Source of the DNA: Aquila chrysaetos chrysaetos
Taxonomy: Eukaryota > Chordata > Aves > Accipitriformes > Accipitridae
DNA length: 64,000 nucleotides
Direction of reading: 5' to 3'
Assembly: GCF_900496995.4 (NCBI RefSeq)
Contig: NC_044019.1
Span: 2,604,001-2,668,000, forward strand
Positions 52,301-64,000 of this stretch are shown in pieces. Position 1 is the stretch's first letter, and the number at the start of each line of letters is the position of its first letter. The notes below the pieces were generated by a model that saw only the letters and a program-made list of their open reading frames with translations, did not search any database and was not told the DNA's origin. Position numbers and translations under genes: made by a program.

Positions 52301-55300
52301 ACCTTTGCACCTTTCTCCACCGCAATTCCTGGGGGGCCCTGGGGTCCGGGGGGGCCCTGGGGGAAGGAGAGAGCGTTAGCTCCCCCCAGCAGCCCCAGCC
52401 GCCCCCCTGCCCACCCAGCGAGCCGCGGTGACAGCACTGTCCCCAGGGTGGTCTGGCCAGGACCCCTCTGCAGGGGCACAATCCCCCCGCTTGCAGGAAT
52501 CGGGGGGGGGGGGGCTGGCAGCTGCCCCATCTCCCAGGGCTGGGCACCCCAAAACGTTACTTACGGGTATCCCGGGTGGTCCGGTGCTCCCGGGCTCTCC
52601 CTGGGAAAACCAGAGTGCGTGAGAGTCGGCAGAGCCACCCGGCACGGCACGGCACAGGCACCCCGAGCACCCACCTGCGGTCCCGGCTGGCCGATCCCCT
52701 GCGGTCCCGGCTCACCCTAGGACAGAGACAGAGGGGCAATGAGCAGCCCCGAGGCCCCCCCATGTCCGTCCCCCCACAGCCCCGCTCACCTGCAGCCCCT
52801 TCGGCCCGGCAGGACCCTGAATCCCAGGCAGTCCCGGTTTCCCCTAAAACACACCGGGATCAGCCCCAAGGGCACGATGCCACGGGGGCATCCACGGCGC
52901 CGTGGGGAAGGGGCACTCACGGGTCTGCCCGGCTGGCCGATGCCCGGGGGCCCCTGGTCCCCTTTGGCCCCGGGTTTTCCCGGGATGCCGACCATGTCTG
53001 AGAAGTCCCCATGCGAAGTGGGACCGGGCTCACAGGCATCTCCCTGCAGAGGGGGGAGCAGAGGAGGGGAGGTCGGGATGGGACGGGGATGGAGGGGGTG
53101 GGTGACGCCACGGTGACGGGATGCGGGTCCCCATACAAGCGCGGGGGTCTCACCTTCTCGCCTTTGGGGCCGGCCGGACCCCTGATGCCAGGCTCACCCG
53201 ACAGCCCCGGGACACCAGCCGTGCCTGGGGTGCCTGGGTCCCCGGGGCTGCCTGTGTCCCCCTGACAAAGAGAGGGGACAAGGCTGGCATGGGGCAGGGG
53301 AGCACATGGCACTCCCACGGCCTGGGGGGGGTCACAGCCCCCTCTTCCCCCCCCAGCCCCGCCGTAGCCCCCTCCGCAGCCCCTCTCACCTTCTGTCCCT
53401 TCTGGCCAGCGTCGCCGGGTCTGCCCTGGGGGACCAGAGGAACGGGTTAGGCCAGAGCATCCCCCAAAATGGGCACCCGTGAGCGCAGGGGAGCACTCAC
53501 CGCTCTGCCCGGGGGGCCGCCCTGGCCCCTCTCCCCCGGTGGTCCGGGCACAGCCAGCACTGTCGCTGCCCCTTCGAGGGCCTGCGGCACGGGAGGGCAC
53601 TGCCCGCACTGCTCGCCCTGCGGAGGGGACATCCTGGTGGCTTCGGGGACTGGGGGGGGGCCCCGCGGCCCCCACTGCTCTCCCCCATCTCAGGGCTGTC
53701 CCACGCAATGAGTTGCACAGGTCTCAGCTGGGGAGGTTTCACGGACAGGGCAGGGAGTGGGGTCCCGGGGGGTCCCCATCACAGGGCTCACCTTCTCTCC
53801 TTTGAGCCCCCGCACTCCTGGATCGCCCTTGTCTCCCCGGAGCCCCTGCACCGCGAAGCCATGAAAGAGGTGCGACTACAGCCCCCAGCGCCCGGCTCCT
53901 GCACCCCTGGGCTGCCAGCACCCACTCTGAGCCCCCACACCCACGCTGCCCACCCGCACCCCCACTCACCGGTCTGCCTGTGGGTCCCTGCTGACCAACA
54001 TCTCCCTGAAAGAGATCGGGGTCAGGGTCAGACCCGGGACGAAGCCGAGTTTGCCCTGACCCCACGGGGCGATGCCGCCGTTGCTGCTCCCTCGGGGGGG
54101 TGTAGAAAGGGGGGGGGGGGTGGATGTTGGGGTCACTCACCTTCTCACCCTTGATGCCAGCCAGCCCGGGGAGCTCCGCTTCACCCTGCCGAACGCCCCA
54201 CGCGGTTACACACCCCAGCACCCACGCAGCCCCGGGCTGCCCCTCCGGCGTGGGAGAGGGGAGCTCAGTCCCACGTACTCACCGGCAGCCCCGGCTGCGG
54301 CGGTGCCGGCTCACCCTCGAGCCCCTCGGCGGGACTCCGCAGCAGCGCGGCGAGGACACGGGCATCGCAGGACAGGCAGGAGTCCCCCTGCGAGGGCAGG
54401 GAGAGGACACGGCTCGGGGGGGGCCACAGGGTCTGCCTGCCAAGCGGGTAGGTGGGATGGAGGGATGGATGCTCACCTTCTCCCCTTTCATCCCTTGGAT
54501 GCCGGGATCTCCCTTGGAAGGAAACACAGAAGCTGGGCTGGGTGCTGCCAGCATGGGCTGGATGGTGCTCGGCGTCCCCCCCGCTCCGGCTGGGGACGAG
54601 CCAGTCTGCCCCTCGGCCCCATGTCACCTACCCTGTCCCCTTTGGGTCCTGCGGGGCCGGGTCTGTCCTGGGGAGGGGGAAACAAAGAGGGAGCGTTAGG
54701 GATGCTGAGATGAGACCCCGCTCTGCCCTCCGCCCCACGCGCCCGCCCGCACCCCCCCGGGTTCAAACTCACCGAGACCCCATCCTTGCCGGGTGCTCCG
54801 GGCGCTCCCCTGGGTCCCGGCTTGCCGGGCAGCCCGGTGGCACCAAGCATCCCCTCGGAGACGGTGGGACACACTTCGCATGGCTCGCCCTGCCCACGGG
54901 GGACAGCGAGATGCAGCCCCAGGCTGGGGGGTCCTCGGGGTGGCCCCCAAGATGCTCCAAGCAGCCCCGAGCCCGAGGGACGGGCACCGCGGCGGAGCCA
55001 TGCCGGCAGGGGCTGCCATGCCCACGGCACAGGGAGACGTGGCACAGCCCTCCGCCGGGCCACCCTGCACCCACCTTGTCTCCTTTCGGCCCCACGACGC
55101 CGGGGGGTCCCTGCGGGAAGAAGGCAGGGGATGGGGCTGCTTCGGGGAGCCCTGAGGCCAAGGATTGCCCCGGCAGTGCCCCCCAGCACCCCCAACCCCT
55201 GCCACCAGGCATGGCACAGGACAGTCCCAGCCCCAAAAGAGGCCATCGGCTCTCCCAAACCCCTCTCCGCGCCTGGGCTGGGATCCCACCACTTCTCCGG

Positions 55301-58300
55301 CCAAGGAGCCCCGACCCCGAGCCAAGAAATCCATCCCTGACCCCGGGCTTTGGCTCCAGGCTCACGGTACTCACGGGTGTCCCAGGCGATCCTCCGGGTC
55401 CAGGAGCTCCCGAGCTGCCCTGGAGCCAGAGACGGGAGAGCCTGAGCCCGGCAAGGGAGAAAGCCGTGGTCCTCGGCACCCCCATGCAACCCTTTCCCCC
55501 CACCCCAAGGGGTTTTCTGCCCCCCCCAGCCGAGCCCTGGGCCACCCAGCTGGGGCTTGCCCGGTCGGCGGCACCACGAGCCAGCACTGACTCAGCCACG
55601 GCGGATCCAGCTCCAGCCGGGGATCCCCGGCACAACCCGCTGCCTGCCACGCCAAGCTGCCCTCGGGCAGGACGGGGGGCGGTCGGGATCCCTTTTCCCC
55701 CCCACTCACCTTTTCTCCCTTCGGACCCGGGGGACCACCAGGGTCACCCTGAAAGGGAGAGAGGACGGCGTTAGCCCTGCCCAAGCACCCTGGCCGGCCG
55801 GCCAGCCCCACCGCGGGGTGATGCCCACCCGCAGCCGCCCTGTGCCGAGCTGGGGACGCTGCCCGAGCGCAGCCCCGCGGCATGGGGGTCCTTACCGGCT
55901 TCCCTGGAAAGCCGATCCCCGGAGAGCCTGGCTTCCCCGGGGGCCCCGGCTCGCCAGCCAGCCCCTCGGGTCCCACGAGGCCGGGGTCACCCTGGAAGGC
56001 AAGGGAGGGTGTCAGTGTCGGTGGTACTGCTGGGTGCCCCCACCTTCCCGCACCCAGACTTCCCACCTACCTTCTGGCCCTTGGGCCCCACCACGCAAAT
56101 CTCTCCGGGCCGGCCCTGCCGGGAGGGGAGCAGGGTGTAAAGGCTCCGCACGTGCAGCGCCGTGCACGCCACGGGGTGGGCTGGTCCAGCGGCTGGACCC
56201 CGTTCCCCGGGGGGTGCCCCAGGGGATGCCCAGGTAACTGCCCGGCACTACTCACATCACGCCCCGGGCGTCCCGGCTTGCCCTGCAGTCCCCCGTCACC
56301 CTTCTCGCCCTTCTGGCCCTGGGGGACAGATGGATGTCACCCGTGCCGTCACCCGTGCCGTCACCCGTGCTACCCGGGTCGGCACCGGCAGCTCCTGGCA
56401 CCTTTGCCGCCATGCCGGGACCCACGGGGCAGTCGTCCCCGCTGCAATGCCGGGATCCACAGGCAGGCTGGACTTACCTTCTGCCCGTCGGTGCCGGCTG
56501 TCCCCGGGAGCCCCTGCGTGGGAACAGCAGGGCAAAGTGGGTGCCCACGGGTGGGCTCGTGCAGGGCTTCCCTCCTGCTCGCACCACCGCTCCCTTCATC
56601 CCACCACCACCCACTGAGCTGTCTCCTCGGGGTCGGACCCCCAAGCCCCAGCCTGGGGTACACACGAGATGTAGGGGCGGGGGGACACCGCTGTGTCCCC
56701 GTGCCATGGCCCCATCCACCGAGCATCACTTACCACCTCTCCACGCTGCCCCTTCTCGCCCTGCGGCCCCTCGGCACACTGGGGAGGAGGAGGAGGAAGG
56801 AGTGGGGTGAGGGGAGGCAGCAGAGCCAGGGCAGGGGAGTACACGGAGGGTTTGGGGGGGGTCTCACCTGCACGGGACCGCCGGGGTGGGTACGCACGCA
56901 GTCAGCACCCTGTGGGAAAAGGGGATGCAGCTCAGGGGCTCTGCCTGCACCGGCCACGGCCGAGGATGGGGGGGCCATGGGGGGTAGGAGCACTCCCCAG
57001 GGCAGTGGGACCCCCATGTGCCGGGGAACAGCCCCGCAGCGGTGGGGTTCCCTGCCCAGGTCGTGGCCATGGACACTCACGCGGTCGCCTTTCTGCCCCT
57101 TGCCGCCGGCGGTGCCGGGCAGGCCACGCTCGCCCTTCCCACCCTGCAAGAGAAGGGAGGTGTGGGTGACGAGGCAGGGCACGGGTGTCCCCATGTCCAC
57201 GTGTGTGCCCACAGCGGGACCCACGGGTCCCGAGCAAGGATGCTCCAGGCATGGCCGAGGGTCTGCGTGGCCTCATCCCTGCTGGAGCTGGGCTCTGTGT
57301 GTCCTGGGGGGTGACAAACCTACCTTTGGACCCGGGGGACCGAGCGTGACCTAGGGAGAGAGGAGAAAGGTGTCCCGCAGTGCCCAGAGCCCCCCAAGGG
57401 CACGCTGCCTCCAAACGGCAGCAGGAGAGAGCCCCGTCTCTGCCGCGGTCCCCATCCTCCCAACACCCTGTCCCCAGGTGCCACCCTGGGAGCCCCATGG
57501 GACAAGCGGGGTCCCAAACACCCACCATCCCCCCCCACCATCAGCCCCACGCTTCCAGCCAGACGTTGCCATAGGAATAGGGCCACATCTGGAAAGGATC
57601 AGAGACCTTCCCCGCAGCCAGATGTTGCCGGGCCCCGGACGAGGAGCAGCCGCGGGTTGTGGGGGGCTGGCGGCGATGGCAGAGCGGTGGGTGACACTCC
57701 CGAGCCAGCACCCCGGTGGCTTTTGCCAACCCCAGCTCACAGCCCAGCCTGGCCCCGGCAGCGGCTGGGTCAGGGTCCCCCATCTCCTCCCACCAGCACA
57801 GCCCGGTGCTGCCCGGCGGCACACTCACGTTTGCCGCGGCCGTCTGCGGCGAGCAGGGCGGGCACTGGAAGAGACAGAGACGGCGGCTTGCGCCAGCCCC
57901 ACGCACTGCCCGCAGCACCCAAAACCCTACAAAACCCTACAAAACCCTACAGCACCCACAACCCCGCTGCACCTACAACCCCGCGGCCACTGCCCCGCTC
58001 CCCTGGGCACCCCAAACCTGTGGGGCTCACCCAGCAGCATCTCTCCCTGCCAGCCCTTGGGGTGCACAGGGGTATGCCCTGGGTGGAGAAGGGAAAAAAC
58101 CAGGAGAGCTGTGTCCCCGGGGAGGTGAGGAGAGCGCTGACCTGGCACCCGGCTCTCCCTGTGGTTTTGTGGCTTGACCACAGCTCCGCCGGGTCAAACC
58201 AGCCGCTCGAGCGTGCTCCCACGGGACCGGAGCTGCCCACACCCCATGCCCGGGTGCTGGTACCAGCAGGACTGGGAGCAGTCCCCCGGGCTCCCATCAG

Positions 58301-61300
58301 GGCCAGCCCCACACCTCACCCCCTTGCTGGGGGTCTCCGGCTGCCTGGGGGGGGGGGGGGGGGCCTGTCACCCTGCGGGGAAGCGTCATGGAGCAGAGGG
58401 TAGGAAGAAAAGCCAAGCAGGCTTGTGGACCCTGTGGACCCCAAACCCCACTGCTGGACCTGGTCTACACCCTGGGGATCCCCGGCAGGATCCCACCATG
58501 GGGATGCAGCAGACCTGGGGGGGGGGGATGCGGCCACGCAGGGATGGGACACGGGGTGTGCTGGAGACGCTTCCCAGCTCTGGCAGCGCTCCGGAGACGC
58601 TTGGAGGGAACAAAGAGGCCCTTGGCCACGGCTGGGATCGCTCCAGCAGCGGCGGAGAGTTAAGTGAGGCCTCAATTCCTGCTTGGGGGAGCAAAGCAGC
58701 CACTTCTGCAGGCGTCCCTGCAGCTCTGGCAGCAGCAGCAGCAAGTTCCCAAATGCAGCGGGGACAGACCCAGCCCGGGGCGCGGATGGGCACCCGGCAC
58801 AGCCCTGGCACTGGTGGAAGGAAGGGGAGCGGAGCCGAGTGCGCTGGGATCAGGGCAGCCAGGCTGGGACACACTTTCCCACCTCCCCTCACCTTCTCCC
58901 CATGATCTCCCTTCAGGCCAGTCCTCCCCGAGGTCCTCGCCGGCTCCTGTGGAGAGAGAAGAGCACCCATGGGTGCTACCTGCCTGCGCACCCCTGGGTG
59001 CTACCTCCCTGGGTCATTCTGCCTGTGTATCCCTGGGTTATTCTGCCTGTGTATCGCTGGGTGCTACCTCCCCGTGCACCCCGGGGTTATCCTGCCTGGA
59101 GCACCCACGGATGCGACCTGCCTCGGGCTGAACCCCGAGCCGGCGGCTCAGCCGGCGCAGACCGGCAGCGGGGCTGCGGGAGCCCTCCCTTCCCTCGCTC
59201 CCCGGCGTCTGACCGCCGCCAGCTCCCTCCCTCCCCTCGCACCGAGCCTGGAGCGGTGGAAAATGTGAGGCAGGGCTTTTCCACGGGCTGAATCAACGTG
59301 GCTGCAGGCTCGGCGGCACCAAGCACCCAGCACGGCGGCTGAGCGCTGCACACCCTGCGGGGTCGGGAGCATCGTGTGCCGGGATGGGGACCTGGACCAA
59401 AGCTGCCGGAGGGATGCAGGAGCTCACCGCGCCCAGCGGCTCCTCCAGGCAGAAGCAGCGGGTGTACACCCGGCCCTCGGGCTGCGGCGAGATCTCGATG
59501 AGGTTGCTGCTCTGCATCAGCTCTGCTTGCCGACGGGTCTTGGGTGCTTCTGGAAGGCACTGCCGGGAGAGAGGGGGGGGTCACGGGGGGCTGCCGGGGT
59601 GAGAGCCAGGAGCCCCAGCCTTGCCTGAGCACCCGGTGCGATTTGGGAGAGGGATGCGTCCTGCACCGTGCCCTGTGCTGGCCACGGGGACAGGCACCGA
59701 GTGATGTCCCAGGGCTGGAGGAGAGCTGCCCTGTGTCCCCGGCCACCATGAGCAGGACGCGACCCACCGGGGAGCTCTGGCTGAGAGATCTGCCCTCACC
59801 GTGCCTCAGTTTCCCCTCTGGGGAAAACCCCGACCGTGCAGGGCAATGCCAGGGCCCAGCCGGGACCGTGGTGGGGACTCGGGGGGACTCACCCCACTGG
59901 CCGAGATCTCGCAGCACCCCTCCTGCCTGGCCAGCTCGGCATCGCAGTAGATCTGAGCTTGCTGGATGTCGAACTGCAGCGGGAAGGGGGCGGCGGGTCA
60001 GGGGCAGGCAGGGACGGATCCTGCGCCGCAGGCGGAGGGTGCCCGCAACCCCACGGGGACTCACCCGGACCGGGGTGCCGCGCACGGCGTCGAGCCCCAG
60101 GAAAGCGTTGCCCTCGGGGGCCAGCGCCCGCCGGGGTGCCAGGGGCTTGGAGGAGATGGAGGCGCAGTCGAGGTGCACGGAGACGGCACGGCTCTGCACG
60201 GCCACCGCCACCTTGTGCCACCGCCCGTCGAAAAGGGATGCCACGGCCTTCCCCGCGAAGACGGCGCTGACGAACACGGTCCCCGGTGCCCTTGCCTGAA
60301 ACTCCAGGCTCTTCTCGGGGCCGTGCACGGCCAGGGAGAGCTGGGCAGAGAAGGGGACACCACCACGGTCGGGGACGGCTCCCGGCTGTCCCCTCGCCGC
60401 CGGTGCGTCCCACCACCCCGGGGCCATACCTGGGGGTAGCCCTGCTGGTCCGTGACCTGGAAGAGGTACCAGTGCTCCCCAGTGCTGTTCTTCTTCAGCA
60501 GCAAGGTGAGGACGAGGGTGAAGGTGGGAGGCAGCCCGTGGGGAAACACCTGCCTGCAGGGACGGGCGTCAGGGGCGGCCGGACCCTGCGCCGAGCTCCG
60601 ACGCTGCCGTTTGCACCGAGGCCCGTGGCAGCACCGTCCCCAACCCCTCCACCCACACGGCACCCGTTGGCAGCATCACCCCAAGAGCCCCCCCGCGGGT
60701 CCCGCCGGGGTCTCTCCCCATCGGTGGCACCGCGAACGCCATCGGGGAGGATCCAGCCCCGGCCCCGCGCCGCAGCGCCTGGACCTGGAGCTGTTTGCGT
60801 CTCAGCCGGACGCGCGGGCTGTGGCTGCCGGAGACGCCAGCGCTTATGCAACAGGAGCTGAACATGAGGCAGACAGCAGAGACGCTTCCTCCCGTCCTGG
60901 CACGGCACGGGGAGCTCGAACCGTCCCCCCAAAGCGCCGTCCCGCATCCTTCACGCCGGCTGGACGCGTACGTGGTGGAGGGGACCCAGGCCAGCCTGCC
61001 GCAGGCACCCCCGACCGCCGTCCCCATCCCAGCCCCACGGCACGGCCACCATCTCCACCACGCGCCCCCGAACACGGCCCTCCAGGGGCGGCTGCGGCAC
61101 CCGGCGCCGTGCGCTTATCACCATGGTATTGAATTTTGTCCTCAGGCGGCCGGGAAATACATCCCTGACCCCACGGGCTCCGTGGGACGGATGGTCCCGC
61201 TCAGGCTGCGGGCAGGGGGCAGCCGTGGCGCCCACCTCCCGCTGGCAGCCTGGTCCCCCCTCGTGTGGCGGGGAGCGGGGCAGCCGTTTCCCATGTGAGA

Positions 61301-62682
61301 CTGTGCCCAGCTCGCCCGCAGCCCGTTCAACCGCTGGAAATATTTGCTTCAGGCTCCGCTCTGCTCCCGGCCTCGGCTCCACCATGCCAGCAATTTTCCA
61401 AGCCACTGCTCTGGAGCTGGACCAAGGCACGGGGAGTGGGCCAGATCCGGCGGTCCCCTCTGCCCTGCACGGGGCCATCCTCACCGGGCACCGAGGAGCA
61501 GGGCTGGGATGGAGGGGCACCCATGGGCGCCCACCTAGAGCTTGCGACCTGGCTGTTGGGGCCACCCCTGCGCCGAACTCTTCCCAGGGCTGGCTCTGGG
61601 CTGCCACAGGCACCCGGCCAAGAGCAACACCAGCCTGGAGCATCCGCCATCTCGAAGCCATCTAAGGACTTGGCTGCCCAGGTCAGGAGCCAAGGCTGGG
61701 TCTCCATCGCCCTCAGAAGAGCCCTGTGCCCGGCATACACGCGTGCCAGCCCCGGGGCGATGTGGGGACAAGCGGGCTGGAAGGAGGCAGGCGTGTAAAC
61801 CGCAGCAGCTTCCTCCAGGAACAGCTCCCGAGGACGTGGACCTGCTCCCACCTCGCCACGCTGCAGCATCCCTGCCAACCCCTGCCCCTCGGGCACGGCC
61901 GGGCAGGACGTGCGGAGACAGTGGGGCCGAGGGCCGGTCTCCGTGTGCCTCCCCCAGCAGACCCCTGTGGCCCCAGCAAACCCAGCAGTGCCTGCTCGGA
62001 GCTGTGCAGCATTTTGAGCTTGTCTAGACCCCGGCGAGCGCCTGCCAAGCTGAGGAGAGCAGACACAGAGCAGCCACAGAGCCGCGGTTGCGTAAGGGCT
62101 GGCCACGACCCAGCCGAGCCGCTGCAGCCCATGATTTACTTTCTAGGAGGAAGGTGGCTCGCACAGCCCCGGGGCTGCACCACCGGCACCTCTGCGTCCC
62201 CCACCCTGGGTGCCACGGGGTGCCCGGACTCTCCAGCACATGCTAAGGGCAAAGCCTAACGAGCTTTGCCCGGGTACCTATCCTTAAAACGCCCGGGGAC
62301 GGTGATCGGCGGTGCTTTGGCCACCGAGGGCCACCTCGCGAGCCACCTGCACTCACTGCGTGGGCTGGACCAGCGGCACGGCGCCCAGCCGCAGCATCAC
62401 CGGCCCCCTCGGGTTGCGGACTTTCTTGATGGAGGAGATCTTCAGCAAGTCGAACCTTTTAATCAGGTTAAAGCCTGCAGGACAGAGGGGAGGAGGTGAG
62501 ACCTGGCCCTGGCACGGGTGCCGAGGGCTGATGCTCTCCAGGCAGGGTGCAGAGCCCATCCCCGGGGAGTCAGGGCTGCGCGGGGACCCCGTCTGCAGGG
62601 CGAGAGGGGCTTTCCTTACCCGTTACGTTCTCGTACTTGTTCCCAACCAGATCCTCGTCCCAGAGCTGCGGGCACAGCTCCC
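43395..62682 (-). CDS. COL16A1: COL16A1, collagen alpha-1(XVI) chain (signal exon not found)
   Basis: FACIT-like homotrimeric collagen of the extracellular matrix, found near basement membranes and with thin fibrils. I recognised 69 coding exons totalling 4,787 nt, about 1,595 residues, against 1,604 in human. The N-terminal globular NC11 region begins at residue block CPQLWDEDL (62620-62682). It continues through a thrombospondin N-like/laminin-G fold (59893-60553) and ends with the CFCLEEP motif (59428-59559). Many short Gly-X-Y exons follow, interrupted by NC segments that often hold CxxC pairs (CPPC, CEVC, CLSC, CGQC, CGDC). The C-terminal segments contain [14 protein letters not shown] and MAYYTSR, and the chain ends NVKGPFG as in human COL16A1. 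Nearly all helix exons are multiples of 9 nt in phase 0. Exon coordinates are in the two following entries. The signal-peptide exon must lie above 62,684 or outside the window. No canonical poly(A) signal was found before PEF1. Confidence 0.95.
47440..47680. repeat. Degenerate GGGGCACAGATGGAT-type tandem repeat
   Basis: Short units of about 12-14 bp rich in GGGGCAC and GATGGATGG, in a COL16A1 intron (47426-47839). Confidence 0.65.
48861..48917. repeat. GAT/GAA trinucleotide-like microsatellite
   Basis: An imperfect run of GATGAAGATGAC-type steps ending in GGTGGTGG, inside the 1.4-kb COL16A1 intron 48057-49485. Confidence 0.8.
57921..57950. repeat. Three copies of AAAACCCTAC
   Basis: A perfect 10-bp tandem triplet in a COL16A1 intron. 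It resembles telomere-like CCCTA steps, but the period is 10, not 6. Confidence 0.85.
58955..59110. repeat. Short tandem array, CTGGGTGCTACCT-type units
   Basis: About five imperfect units of 28-30 bp with TGGGTGCTACC and GGGTTATTCTGCCTG variants, in the COL16A1 intron 58947-59427. Confidence 0.7.
60554..62356 (-). other. COL16A1 intron, no other feature seen
   Basis: A 1.8-kb intron between the exons at 62357 and 60553. Only chance open frames are present. Confidence 0.6.
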
Positions 62683-64000
62683 CTGCAAGGCAAATCAGCA
62701 CGTCACCGCAGTGTCCCCAGGGGCACGGGGAGGCTGCACGAGCAGGATCGGACCATGCAGAGCTCCCCGAGCCCAAGTGGGTTTCGGGGCACTGCCAGTG
62801 TGCCCCCCCCCCCCGGCACACCGAGGCTGCTGGCGGCTGTGGGCAGCACGGATCCAGCAAACACCGCTCCCGTGGCAGCGCCGGCTCCTTGCAAACAGCC
62901 CACCAGGAGCGAAGCGGCAGGTTTGGAAGGGACGGGCGGTGAGCTCAGAGCTGGCCTCGGCCCCCTCCCGCAGCAAGTTCACCAGGTGAAATGCTTTTCC
63001 CAGTTGCTGCGCGTTTTGCCTCAAAACAGCCCCACGGCTGGAATCGGCATCAGGAGACTCGGACGGATGCCGCGGACACCCAAGGCGAGGAGATGGCACC
63101 CAGAGCTGCCCGCTGGCCATTCTGTCCCGTCCTGGTGGCATCCTCAGACCTGGTGGCCCCAGGGCACAGGCGTGAGGGTCCGGCCAGGGGACGGCGAGAG
63201 GCCGAGCCGCAGGAAATGCCGTGTCAGTCGCGATCATGGGAACGCTGGTGCTGTTTGCAACCGCGCTGATATATTATTGCTTTAGCAGCATCAATCCACC
63301 TCCGCTGGATGCTACCAGATGTTGGGAGGCGTGAGACAGAGGAAGAAACAAGGGGGTATTGAAAGAGGAATTTGGTTTGTCTCTGTGCACATCAGCCCTG
63401 GAGCAGGGATGGCCCTTGACGATTCACCCGCCTCTTCCCCGGCCATTCCTGGGGGGGCAGCTCTGGCCCCCACAGCCCCACTGCCCTCCTCCGCCTCTGC
63501 CCGAGAGCCCGGCATCATCACGGCGCTTCTCCCCCAGGCTGACCACTCACTCGCGCACGGCCAGCAGCATTGCAGGGAGGTGCCCCTCGCCCTCGGGACC
63601 CCCGGCACGGTGGCAGCGGCGGGGTTGACGGTATTGGAGCCGGCCCCGCAGGCACGTGTCGAGGCCAGGAGCAGAACTCCCTCCTGCCGGCGGTGAGATC
63701 ATCCGCAGCGGGGCAGGGGGTGGAAAATGAGGCATAAATCACCCCGGGCGCGATCTGCTTTGAAGCTTCTCCCAGCCCCAGCGCTGCCCCTAAGGGAAAA
63801 CCTTGTCTCCCCAACCCTCGCTTCCCTAACGAAGGGCCGGGAGCCAGGAGGCCACGCCACGCAGGGCAGCGGGCACCGGCGCCGGTTGCGGGGTCCCTCG
63901 CACCGGCAAAGCCGGGCAGCCCCCGGGCCCCCCCCAGGATGAGCCACCGCTCCACCCCCGCAAAGACTGATGCAACCGCGGCTTCGCTGCCAGCGGCTCC
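62683..64000. other. COL16A1 first intron or upstream DNA
   Basis: The exon at 62620-62682 needs one nucleotide from an upstream exon that should also encode the signal peptide. I found no convincing ATG-plus-hydrophobic exon with a matching donor here. A hydrophobic frame near 63,890-63,955 starts with GTG and was not accepted. The start codon probably lies outside the window. Confidence 0.5.

Larger units (their letters stand above)
43395..56513 (-). other. COL16A1: COL16A1 exon table, collagenous and C-terminal part
   Basis: In transcript order: 56478-56513, 56256-56318, 56071-56115, 55896-55991, 55710-55748, 55375-55419, 55075-55110, 54773-54889, 54632-54667, 54477-54512, 54283-54387, 54141-54185, 53970-54005, 53792-53845, 53501-53617, 53390-53425, 53154-53261, 52921-53043, 52790-52843, 52675-52716, 52565-52600, 52303-52356, 52165-52233, 52003-52056, 51801-51827, 51656-51721, 51521-51574, 51365-51418, 51210-51263, 51060-51104, 50857-50973, 50436-50471, 50095-50175, 49865-49909, 49486-49530, 48003-48056, 47840-47893, 47372-47425, 47198-47242, 47029-47082, 46893-46928, 46530-46592, 46309-46380, 46045-46098, 45910-45954, 45604-45648, 45438-45491, 45302-45355, 45113-45163, 44910-44999, 44767-44802, 44590-44634, 44295-44483, 44147-44213, 43888-44064, 43713-43790, 43395-43597 (stop). 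Only the last four leave phase 0. Lengths of 36, 45 and 54 nt dominate. Confidence 0.9.
56734..62682 (-). other. COL16A1: COL16A1 exon table, N-terminal part
   Basis: In transcript order: 62620-62682 (first found; enters with 2 nt of a split codon), 62357-62474, 60430-60553, 60065-60340, 59893-59973, 59428-59559, 58893-58946, 57829-57864, 57324-57350, 57081-57143, 56868-56909, 56734-56778. The third to fifth encode the thrombospondin N-like domain ([35 protein letters not shown]). The sixth carries the paired cysteines of CFCLEEP, and 57829-57864 the CPPC motif. All acceptors end AG and all donors are GT. One small phase-0 exon between 57,865 and 58,892 could have been missed. Confidence 0.9.

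Noticed and set aside
58330-58386. Extra COL16A1 exon beginning GGTGAC after a CCGCAG acceptor
   Set aside because: The frame runs into a long G run (poly-Pro) with no GT donor in phase.
43395-62682. COL9A2 or another FACIT collagen
   Set aside because: The N-terminal [13 protein letters not shown] block, the many CxxC interruptions, the VNYDEIKRF segment and the KGPFG end are those of COL16A1, and PEF1 is its known neighbour.
63890-63955. COL16A1 signal peptide exon
   Set aside because: The hydrophobic frame begins with GTG, has no ATG and no donor leaving one nucleotide was found.

Overview
The window looks like bird nuclear DNA, probably a gene-dense, GC-rich microchromosome. The genes are intron-split with short GT-AG introns. 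G and C homopolymers and minisatellites are frequent, and one LTR resembles a family I know from non-galliform birds. No bacterial, organellar or free viral gene is present. The species cannot be told from the window; the bird call rests on composition, the repeats and the missing HCRTR1.

Layout. 1-1,542: upstream DNA with a 16-bp minisatellite and the start of a CpG island. 1,543-20,137 (+): KCNQ4, 14 coding exons, 679 residues. 20,138-24,880: KCNQ4 3' UTR and intergenic DNA, ending in a 66-bp near-perfect palindrome beside a TATA box. 24,916-about 33,480 (+): TINAGL1, one non-coding and 11 coding exons, 462 residues. 33,480-38,280: repeat-rich DNA where mammals carry HCRTR1, holding a probable LTR, a large TG/TA-rich minisatellite that changes orientation, a solo LTR and a 28-bp LTR remnant. 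38,290-41,618 (-): PEF1, 5 exons, 238 residues. 41,860-43,010: a 24-bp minisatellite. 43,395-62,682 (-): COL16A1, 69 recognised coding exons and about 1,595 residues, with only the signal-peptide exon not found. 62,683-64,000: presumed COL16A1 first intron or upstream DNA.

The genes do not form a pathway. KCNQ4 is a voltage-gated K+ channel subunit, TINAGL1 a secreted matrix protein with an inactive cathepsin fold, PEF1 a cytosolic penta-EF-hand Ca2+ sensor and COL16A1 a FACIT-like collagen. The order TINAGL1(+)-[HCRTR1]-PEF1(-)-COL16A1(-) is the human 1p35 order without HCRTR1, while KCNQ4 sits several megabases away in human. Exon limits were placed by reading splice sites and checking that every exon keeps phase; they are not transcript-verified.
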